From assembly GCA_023423285.1 (NCBI GenBank), contig JAFAFV010000010.1, forward strand, positions 1 to 12,282: a stretch of 12,282 nucleotides of DNA. The letters run 5' to 3'. Under the pieces are notes generated by a model that saw only the letters and a list, made by a program, of their open reading frames with translations, was not told where the DNA came from and did no database searches. The first letter of the stretch is position 1. Every line of letters starts with the position of its first letter. Position numbers and translations under genes: made by a program. The stretch comes from Bacteroidota bacterium (lineage in GTDB: Bacteria; Bacteroidota; Bacteroidia; Chitinophagales; Chitinophagaceae). Positions 7,251 through 12,282 of this stretch are shown here, piece after piece.

Positions 7251-7269
7251 CGTGAAACCAAAGCAAAAA

Positions 7270-8190
7270 ATGAAAGCAATTATTACCGGCAATTCACACC
7301 CGCATTTACAGGAAGTATTGAAGCAAAGAGGCTACACGGTAGTGTATGCACCCGAAATAACTTATGATGAATTGAAAGCGCAAGCTGCTGATATAACTGG
7401 CCTTATTCTTACCACAAGAATTACAGTTGATAAAGATTTGCTGGATGCCTGCGAAAATCTGAAATGGATTGGCAGATTGGGCAGCGGTATGGAGTTGATA
7501 GACGTACCATATGCAGAAAGTAAAGGTATAAAATGCGTAAGCAGCCCAGAAGGCAACCGCAACGCAGTGGCAGAGCACAGCTTGGGGATGTTGCTGGCAT
7601 TGCTCAATAGGATCGTGGTTTCCAGCCAGGAGGTAAAACAATTTGTCTGGAAACGCAATGCCAATCGCGGCACAGAACTCAGCGGCAGAACGGTGGGCAT
7701 TATTGGTTATGGTAATACGGGCAGCAGTTTTGCAAAATTGCTGGCCCCTTTTAACGTTACAGTGCTGGCCTGCGATAAATACAAAACTGATTTTGCACAA
7801 GGTTTTGTAAAAGAAGCTTCTTTAGAGCAGGTTTGTAAATACAGCGATGTAATTAGTTTTAATGTGCCGCTTACCCCGCTCACCCATCACATGTTGAACC
7901 GTGAACTGATCCATAAAATGGAACAGAGACCCATAATCCTCAATACCTCGCGGGGAAAAGTGGTAAAATTAGCCGATCTGATGGAAGGGTTAAAGCAGGG
8001 ACAAATTTCCGGCGCCTGCCTGGATGTGCTTGAAAATGAAAAGCTGGAAGCATTTACGCAAGAGCAGAAGGAACAACTTGCCTGGCTTACTGCACAAGAT
8101 AATGTAATTGTTACGCCCCATATTGCAGGCTACAGCCACGAAGCTTTTTTAAAAATGGTAACGGTAACTCTGGAGAAGTTGGGGATTTAA
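7270..8190 (+). CDS. D-isomer-specific 2-hydroxyacid dehydrogenase (phosphoglycerate dehydrogenase-like)
   Basis: NAD-dependent oxidoreductase of the D-2-hydroxyacid dehydrogenase family, 306 residues from ATG 7270. The frame is open back to a TTG at 7240, but the ten extra residues (MFLCVKPKQK) do not resemble the family and overlap the probable promoter. The Rossmann motif G146-Y-G148-N-T-G151 is followed by an Asp at 169 at the end of the second strand, indicating NAD rather than NADP. The catalytic set is present: R228 (LNTSRGK), E257 (LDVLENE) and H284 (TPHIAGYS). It lacks the C-terminal ACT domain of long SerA enzymes. The substrate cannot be fixed: 3-phosphoglycerate (serine synthesis), glyoxylate/hydroxypyruvate or lactate are all possible, and no serine-pathway gene lies beside it. 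There is no obvious terminator before the greA promoter. Confidence 0.88.
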   Translation: MKAIITGNSHPHLQEVLKQRGYTVVYAPEITYDELKAQAADITGLILTTRITVDKDLLDACENLKWIGRLGSGMELIDVPYAESKGIKCVSSPEGNRNAVAEHSLGMLLALLNRIVVSSQEVKQFVWKRNANRGTELSGRTVGIIGYGNTGSSFAKLLAPFNVTVLACDKYKTDFAQGFVKEASLEQVCKYSDVISFNVPLTPLTHHMLNRELIHKMEQRPIILNTSRGKVVKLADLMEGLKQGQISGACLDVLENEKLEAFTQEQKEQLAWLTAQDNVIVTPHIAGYSHEAFLKMVTVTLEKLGI

Positions 8191-8230
8191 GTGCTGGTTG
8201 TAGTTGCCGGGTGATGAGTTGGCTGGGTGT

Positions 8231-8314
8231 AGGTTGACATGTGCTAAGTCAAAGAGCTTAATCCTCCACTCGTCAACCTGAAAACTTTTAAACCAGAAAC
8301 AGGTAACCCGAAAC
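8231..8314. repeat. Intergenic imperfect repeats and inverted repeat downstream of the dehydrogenase
   Basis: AGGTTGAC (8231-8238) and GTCAACCT (8272-8279) form an 8-bp inverted repeat across 33 nt. After it come three similar decamers: AACCTGAAAA (8275), AACCAGAAAC (8291) and AACCCGAAAC (8305), spaced 16 and 14 nt. The stretch is noncoding and looks like degenerate intergenic repeat sequence. No U-tract follows, so it is not a canonical terminator. Confidence 0.4.
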
Positions 8315-8353
8315 TGTCAGTCAAACTCATTTTTTATTTTAAATCTATTTTTT

Positions 8354-8361
8354 TATATTTG
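8354..8361 (+). promoter_or_regulatory. Bacteroidota -7 box (TATATTTG) of greA
   Basis: TATATTTG is a perfect TAnnTTTG match, identical to the box ahead of the phospholipase-like gene. Transcription should start near 8367, giving a leader of about 70 nt before the greA ATG at 8439. That leader contains a terminator-like hairpin. Confidence 0.55.
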
Positions 8362-8376
8362 TAGAAATACTTCATG

Positions 8377-8414
8377 CAACGCTTCAGGTAAAACTGAGGC
8401 GTTGTTATTTTTTT
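8377..8414 (+). terminator. Terminator-like hairpin within the greA leader (possible attenuator)
   Basis: CAACGCTTCAG (8377-8387) pairs with CTGAGGCGTTG (8394-8404), eleven pairs with one G-U, around the loop GTAAAA. TTATTTTTTT follows (8405-8414). It begins 16 nt after the -7 box and ends 24 nt before the greA ATG. It therefore lies downstream of the greA promoter rather than simply ending the previous gene, and would release a transcript of about 45-50 nt unless read through. Confidence 0.7.
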
Positions 8415-8438
8415 CTGTCTAATATAAAGCATACAATT

Positions 8439-8912
8439 ATGAATGGTGTACAATATGTAACGAAAGACACATTTGAGCAGCTAAAAGAAGACTTGCAGCG
8501 TATGAAGGCTGTAGATAGGCCGGCTGCCAGCCGGGCCATTGCAGAAGCAAGAGAAAAAGGCGACCTGAAGGAAAATGCGGAGTACGATGCGGCAAAAGAA
8601 GCACAAGGACTTTTAGAAGCAAAAATTGCCGCGCTTGAAGGTGCGCTGGCCAACACGCGCGTGCTGGATGAATCTTCCATCAATACCAATAAAGTTTCCA
8701 TACTAACTAAGGTAACGCTCACCAATATGAAAACTAAAAAACAGGTTACTTACCATCTTGTAAGTGAGCAGGAGGCAGATTTGAAGGCAGGGAAAATTTC
8801 TGTTGCATCTCCTATTGGCAAAGGTATTTTGGGTAAAGAGCCAGGCGAGATAGCAAAAATACAGGCACCTGCCGGAGTACTGGAATTTAAAATTGACGAG
8901 ATCACAATTTAA
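8439..8912 (+). CDS. greA: Transcription elongation factor GreA
   Basis: GreA binds the secondary channel of RNA polymerase and stimulates cleavage of backtracked RNA so that stalled complexes can resume. The 157-residue length is standard. The N-terminal coiled-coil hairpin (about 8-77) carries the tip motif GDLKENAEYDAAKEAQ; D42 and E45 correspond to the catalytic acids D41 and E44 of E. coli GreA. The C-terminal FKBP-like domain starts near 85 and includes SPIGKGILGKEPGE (about 124-137). A hydrophilic tip with both acids separates it from anti-factors of the Gfh type. The start at 8439 gives the usual N-terminus (VQYVTKDTFEQLKEDL). The HIT gene follows after 26 bp with no terminator between, so the two are probably cotranscribed. 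The hairpin in the leader suggests control by transcription termination. Confidence 0.96.
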   Translation: MNGVQYVTKDTFEQLKEDLQRMKAVDRPAASRAIAEAREKGDLKENAEYDAAKEAQGLLEAKIAALEGALANTRVLDESSINTNKVSILTKVTLTNMKTKKQVTYHLVSEQEADLKAGKISVASPIGKGILGKEPGEIAKIQAPAGVLEFKIDEITI

Positions 8913-8938
8913 TTCGCATCATTATTTCTATATTTTTT

Positions 8939-9328
8939 ATGACCATTTTTTCAAAGATCATCGCGGGCGAAATTCCCTCCTACAAAATTGCTGAAAACGA
9001 TAAGTTTTATGCTTTCCTTGATATATTTCCACTGCGCAAAGGGCATACGCTTGTAATACCTAAAATAGAAGTGGACAACTTCTTTGATGTGCCGGATGAA
9101 TATCTTTCCGAGATGCTGGTTTTTGCCAGGCCAATTGCAAAGGCCATCGAAAAATCTTTCGACTGTAACCGTTGCGGCATTAGCGTTATCGGCATTGAAG
9201 TGCCACACGCTCATATGCACCTGATTCCAATCAACAGTGCCAACGACATTAATTTTGTGCAGGAAAAACTTAAAATGTCACCAGAAGATATGAACGCGAT
9301 CCGCGAACGGATCGTTTCGAATTTGTAA
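8939..9328 (+). CDS. HIT-family protein (histidine triad nucleotide-binding protein)
   Basis: 129 residues, Hint-type HIT protein. These enzymes hydrolyse adenosine phosphoramidates or AMP-amino acid adducts. The active-site triad H90-x-H92-x-H94 lies in VPHAHMHLIP, with H92 the expected nucleophile. The N-terminal TIFSKIIAGEIPSYKIAEND and FLDIFPLRKGHTLVIPK (26-42) match the family's start and its first core strands. A Hint-like C-terminal extension follows the triad. It lies 26 bp after greA on the same strand and is likely the second gene of a greA operon. Its cellular substrate is unknown. It converges on rmlA, with only 39 bp between stop codons and no clear terminator there. Confidence 0.93.
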   Translation: MTIFSKIIAGEIPSYKIAENDKFYAFLDIFPLRKGHTLVIPKIEVDNFFDVPDEYLSEMLVFARPIAKAIEKSFDCNRCGISVIGIEVPHAHMHLIPINSANDINFVQEKLKMSPEDMNAIRERIVSNL

Positions 9329-9367
9329 TTTTTTTCCACCCGTATGGCGGAGAATGATTTTTTATTC

Positions 9368-10225
9368 TTATATCAGACCTTTCAGGTATTCTCCGTAGCC
9401 ACTTTTGATCAACTCATCAGCAAGCACACTCAATTGCTCTTTACTGATGAACCCGTTTCTGTAAGCGATCTCTTCAATACAACCTATTTTCATCCCCTGC
9501 CTTTTTTCTATCACGCGCACAAATTCAGAGGCATCGGTAAGGGAGTCGAAAGTACCAGTGTCAAGCCATGCCGTACCACGATCTAATACTGAAACCCGCA
9601 GTTGTTTTTGTAACAGGTATTGCTTGTTAACGTCAGTGATTTCGTACTCACCGCGGGGAGAAGGTTTTAATTCACGGGCAATTTTTACAACAGAGTTGTC
9701 GTAAAAATAAAGCCCTGGCACAGCATAGTTCGATTTGGGTTGCCGGGGTTTTTCTTCAATAGAAACGGCATTCATATTTTCATCAAATTCAACTACGCCA
9801 TATCTTTCAGGGTCAGACACGCGATAGGCAAAAACATTTCCGCCCTCCACAGCAGTAAGGTTTTTTAATTGTTGACCCAGCCCCACGCCGTAAAAAATAT
9901 TGTCGCCAAGAATCAGGGCCACTTTATCATTTCCAATAAAATCAGCACCAATTACAAAGGCCTGCGCCAGTCCATTTGGTACTTCCTGTATAGCATATTC
10001 AAATTTGCAACCAATGCGCGATCCATCACCCAGCAACCGCACAAACCCCGGGTTGTCTTCAGGGGTGGTTATAATCAGCACTTCCCGTATGCCCGCACCC
10101 AGCAGCGTGGAAAGCGGATAATAGATCATCGGTTTATCATAAATAGGCATCAATTGCTTGCTGATTGCTTTTGTAATGGGGTAAAGCCTTGTGCCGGATC
10201 CGCCGGCGAGTATAACTCCTTTCAT
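9368..10225 (-). CDS. rmlA: Glucose-1-phosphate thymidylyltransferase
   Basis: First enzyme of dTDP-sugar synthesis: glucose-1-phosphate + dTTP gives dTDP-glucose + pyrophosphate. 285 residues, the normal length. The nucleotide-binding loop LAGGSGTRLYPITKAISKQL starts at residue 6, with R13 and K23 expected to contact the triphosphate. LGDNIFYG (106-113) holds the Mg-binding D108, EEKP is at 157-160, and WLDTGT (220-225) carries the second metal-binding D222. The C-terminus (GFISKEQLSVLADELIKSGYGEYL) matches the family, so the protein is complete. It is downstream of rmlB on the same strand, 112 bp apart, in the expected functional pairing. No rmlC or rmlD follows; the next gene converges from the other strand. 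E. coli calls the same gene rfbA. Confidence 0.96.
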   Translation of the reverse strand: MKGVILAGGSGTRLYPITKAISKQLMPIYDKPMIYYPLSTLLGAGIREVLIITTPEDNPGFVRLLGDGSRIGCKFEYAIQEVPNGLAQAFVIGADFIGNDKVALILGDNIFYGVGLGQQLKNLTAVEGGNVFAYRVSDPERYGVVEFDENMNAVSIEEKPRQPKSNYAVPGLYFYDNSVVKIARELKPSPRGEYEITDVNKQYLLQKQLRVSVLDRGTAWLDTGTFDSLTDASEFVRVIEKRQGMKIGCIEEIAYRNGFISKEQLSVLADELIKSGYGEYLKGLI

Positions 10226-10275
10226 ATGTATATTTTTTTTATGCGCCGGTTTGCGGCTATTCTAATGGCCAAATG

Positions 10276-10295
10276 CCTGTCTGCCGGTAGGCAGG
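10276..10295. repeat. 20-bp GC-rich imperfect palindrome between rmlB and rmlA
   Basis: CCTGTCTGCCGGTAGGCAGG can fold on itself with ten pairs (two of them G-T). It is GC-rich in an otherwise AT-rich gap and belongs to neither gene. I recall similar CCTGCC...GGCAGG palindromes scattered through Bacteroidota intergenic regions; that is memory, not a search result. No U-tract follows, so it is not a standard terminator. Confidence 0.6.
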
Positions 10296-10337
10296 AAGAC
10301 GTTTGTAGCTATCAGAGTCTGATGTTTTAAAGATTGC

Positions 10338-11417
10338 TTACGAATACTGCCTATTATAATAACGTTGATACTCGCCACTGGTAACATTGTTCAGCCACTC
10401 CTGATTGTTCATAAACCAGTCAATGGTTTTGGCCAGACCTTCTTCAAAAGTTACAGAAGGAAACCATCCCAGTTCTTTATTGATCTTGGTGGCATCAATT
10501 GCATAGCGCAGGTCGTGGCCGGGGCGGTCCTTCACATAAGTAATGAGGGCTTCGCTGGTACCTTCAGGATTGCCTAATTTTTCATCCATTTTTTTAACCA
10601 GAAGTTTAACCAGGTCAATATTCTGCCATTCGTTAAAACCTCCAATGTTGTACGTTTCACCATTTCTTCCTTTATGAAAGATCAGGTCAATGGCAACGGC
10701 ATGATCTTTTACATACAACCAGTCCCGGGTGTATTTGCCATCGCCATACACCGGAAGCGGTTTTTTCTTTATAATGTTGTTGATAAAAAGCGGAATGAGT
10801 TTTTCCGGAAAATGGTTGGGTCCATAATTGTTTGAGCAATTGCTGATGACAAACGGCAAGTGATACGTTTCGCCATAAGCTCTTACAAAATGGTCAGATG
10901 AGGCTTTTGAAGCTGAATAGGGGGAATTGGGAGCATAAGCCGTCTCTTCAGTAAATAAGCCTTCGGCACCAAGGGCGCCATAAACTTCGTCGGTAGACAC
11001 GTGGTAAAAGCGCGGAAAAGTATCGGATTGTGCTTCGTGGTGATGTGCCTGTAGTTTTTCTTTCCATTGTTCTCTTGCGGCATTTAAAAGGTTCACGGTT
11101 CCAATCACATTGGTGAATACGAAATCCAGCGGGGAATGAATGGACCTGTCTACATGACTTTCGGCCGCCAGGTGAATCACCCCGTCAGGATTATACTTTT
11201 TAAAGATCGCGCTGATTTCATTTTCATTTACGATGTCTGCCTTCTCAAAAAAATAATTGGGGCTGTCTTCAATGTCTTTCAGATTTTCGAGATTACCCGC
11301 GTATGTGAGTGCATCAAGGTTTACAATTTTATAATCAGGATACTTTGTTACAAACAGCCTTACCACATGAGATCCGATAAAACCGGCGCCTCCTGTAATA
11401 ATAATTGTTTTTTCCAT
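10338..11417 (-). CDS. rfbB: dTDP-glucose 4,6-dehydratase
   Basis: Second dTDP-sugar enzyme: converts dTDP-glucose to dTDP-4-keto-6-deoxyglucose using bound NAD. 359 residues, an extended short-chain dehydrogenase of normal length. NAD-binding G9-G-A-G12-F-I-G15 at the start, LAAESHVDRSIHSP (83-96), catalytic T142-D143-E144 in VSTDEVYG, and Y167-x3-K171 in PYSASKAS are all present. SNCSNNYGPNHFPEKLIP and GDGKYTRDWLYVKDHA are further family signatures. Residues 123-133, an H-rich QAHHHEAQSDT stretch, form a small surface-loop insertion. Also called rmlB. It lies between the partial epimerase gene upstream (82 bp) and rmlA downstream (112 bp), all on one strand, so the three probably form one surface-polysaccharide operon. 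The ATG at 11417 is fixed by the Rossmann motif. Confidence 0.96.
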   Translation of the reverse strand: MEKTIIITGGAGFIGSHVVRLFVTKYPDYKIVNLDALTYAGNLENLKDIEDSPNYFFEKADIVNENEISAIFKKYNPDGVIHLAAESHVDRSIHSPLDFVFTNVIGTVNLLNAAREQWKEKLQAHHHEAQSDTFPRFYHVSTDEVYGALGAEGLFTEETAYAPNSPYSASKASSDHFVRAYGETYHLPFVISNCSNNYGPNHFPEKLIPLFINNIIKKKPLPVYGDGKYTRDWLYVKDHAVAIDLIFHKGRNGETYNIGGFNEWQNIDLVKLLVKKMDEKLGNPEGTSEALITYVKDRPGHDLRYAIDATKINKELGWFPSVTFEEGLAKTIDWFMNNQEWLNNVTSGEYQRYYNRQYS

Positions 11418-11499
11418 TTTTTAGAGGTTTTAAATGAATACGAAAGATATAACGATTTATAATGGTTTTTTCCGGTTAAGATTTATAGCGCAGTAATGA

Positions 11500-12282
11500 T
11501 TATTTTAAATAATGCCTGTTGTTTTTATACCAGTCAAATGTTTTTGACAGTCCTTCTTTAATTGTTACTTCCGGTTTGTACTTCAGTAATTTTTTGGCTT
11601 TTGAAATGTCAGCGAGGCTGTGTAATACATCACCTTGTCTCGAAGGACCATAATGTGCTTTCATTTCGCCGGGGGCATGATTTTTTAAAGACTCAAAAAG
11701 TTCATTTAAAGAGGTTTGTTCGCCGCAGGCAATATTATACACTTGGTTTACCGCGTCAGGGTTTGTAGTAAATAGTGCCAGTATGTTGGCGCTTACAGCA
11801 TTGCTAACGTAAGTAAAGTCTCGGCTGTTGCTTCCATCACCGTTAATGGTGGGTGGTTCTTTTTCGAGCAAAGCCCTGATGAAGAGTGGAATAACGGCTG
11901 CATAAGGCCCATTTGGGCTTTGTCTGGGTCCAAAAATATTAAAGTAGCGCAACCCTATCATTTCAAGTTTGTATACGCTGGTATAAATACGGGCGTACAA
12001 TTCGTTCACGTATTTTGTAACAGCGTAAGGAGATAGGGGAAGGCCGATCTTATCTTCTGTTTTCGGAAGGCCGGGATGATCACCGTAAGTTGACGAGCTG
12101 GCAGCATACACCACGCGTTTCACATCGCTTTCTTTTGCTGCTGCAAATATATTCAGCGTGCCGGTAATGTTTACGGCGTTCGTGGTTAGCGGATCAGTGA
12201 TAGAACGCGGTACAGAGCCAAGCGCGGCCTGGTGCGAAACAAGATCCATTCCGGCACAGGCTTTTTTACAGGTTTCAAAATC
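11500..12282 (-). CDS. UDP-N-acetylglucosamine C4-epimerase-like SDR protein (N-terminus beyond window)
   Basis: Extended short-chain dehydrogenase/epimerase, 260 residues visible; the frame is open to the window edge, so the Rossmann GxxGxxG end is missing only because of the cut. The internal ATG at 12249 is not the start. The visible part closely follows the WbpP/TviC type of UDP-GlcNAc/UDP-GlcNAcA 4-epimerase as I remember it: HQAALGSVPRSITDP, AASSSTYGDHPGLPK, the catalytic Y-x3-K in SPYAVTKYVNE, GLRYFNIFGPRQ, NGDGSNSRDFTYV and the C-terminal LLKYKPEVTIKEGL. Such enzymes interconvert UDP-GlcNAc and UDP-GalNAc, or their uronic acids, for O-antigen or capsule. UDP-glucose/UDP-glucuronate 4-epimerase is a possible alternative. 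It heads the visible rfbB-rmlA group. Confidence 0.85.
   Translation of the reverse strand, partial: DFETCKKACAGMDLVSHQAALGSVPRSITDPLTTNAVNITGTLNIFAAAKESDVKRVVYAASSSTYGDHPGLPKTEDKIGLPLSPYAVTKYVNELYARIYTSVYKLEMIGLRYFNIFGPRQSPNGPYAAVIPLFIRALLEKEPPTINGDGSNSRDFTYVSNAVSANILALFTTNPDAVNQVYNIACGEQTSLNELFESLKNHAPGEMKAHYGPSRQGDVLHSLADISKAKKLLKYKPEVTIKEGLSKTFDWYKNNRHYLK

Noticed and set aside
7240..7269. Upstream TTG start for the hydroxyacid dehydrogenase
   Set aside because: The extra residues do not resemble the family and overlap promoter-like sequence; ATG 7270 begins the usual MKAIITG strand.
7306..7800. 164-codon minus-strand reading frame
   Set aside because: Antisense to the dehydrogenase Rossmann region; no start context or family resemblance.
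9329..9367. Possible bidirectional terminator between the HIT gene and rmlA
   Set aside because: The only hairpin (CCACC/GGCGG) is 5 bp, has an A-C mismatch on the plus-strand RNA, and has no adjacent U-tract in the right direction on either strand.
11442..11449. TATCTTTC on the minus strand as a -7 box for rfbB
   Set aside because: Seven of eight positions fit, but the final G is missing and there is no -33 element; the gene is more simply cotranscribed with the epimerase upstream.

Overview
The window looks like a chromosomal segment from a member of the Bacteroidota, most likely near Chitinophagaceae (inference). The evidence is Bacteroidota-type -7 promoter boxes (TAnnTTTG) placed just ahead of genes, no clear Shine-Dalgarno sequences, a C-terminal beta-sandwich of the 'LPVTF...SEINNQEF' type common in secreted proteins of this phylum, and a greA-HIT gene pair. 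Most genes are ordinary housekeeping or cell-surface genes. The window is gene-dense, with no rRNA, tRNA, CRISPR array, insertion sequence or phage gene that I could see.

Left block (1-4291, all on the minus strand, read right to left): a 744-residue secreted or membrane protein with three divergent repeats and a membrane hairpin inserted in its C-terminal domain; a rho-independent terminator; a DNA polymerase IV gene (dinB) whose reading frame has no ATG/GTG/TTG at its expected start; and the first 226 codons of a zinc-dependent phospholipase C/nuclease-like secreted enzyme that runs off the left edge.

Middle block (4816-9328, all plus): a proton-coupled peptide transporter (POT family) closed by a terminator; rsmA (16S rRNA dimethyltransferase) behind a -7 box so close to the ATG that the mRNA is probably leaderless; a D-2-hydroxyacid dehydrogenase; greA, preceded by a promoter and then a terminator hairpin inside its own leader; and a HIT-family nucleotide-binding protein 26 bp after greA. 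A 524-bp divergent intergenic region (4292-4815) separates this block from the left one.

Right block (9368-12282, minus, converging on the HIT gene): rmlA and rmlB, the first two steps from glucose-1-phosphate to dTDP-4-keto-6-deoxyglucose, behind a UDP-GlcNAc C4-epimerase-like gene cut by the right edge. This is the end of a nucleotide-sugar / surface-polysaccharide locus; rmlC and rmlD are not in view.

The observations most worth following up are: (1) the 744-residue protein, whose C-terminal Ig/FN3-like domain is split by a two-helix membrane insert ending in a perfect Bacteroidota-style lipobox; (2) the terminator in the greA leader, which recalls the greA leader attenuation known in E. 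coli; (3) the dinB frame that appears to begin with ATC; and (4) two genes with -7 boxes exactly 4 nt before the ATG.
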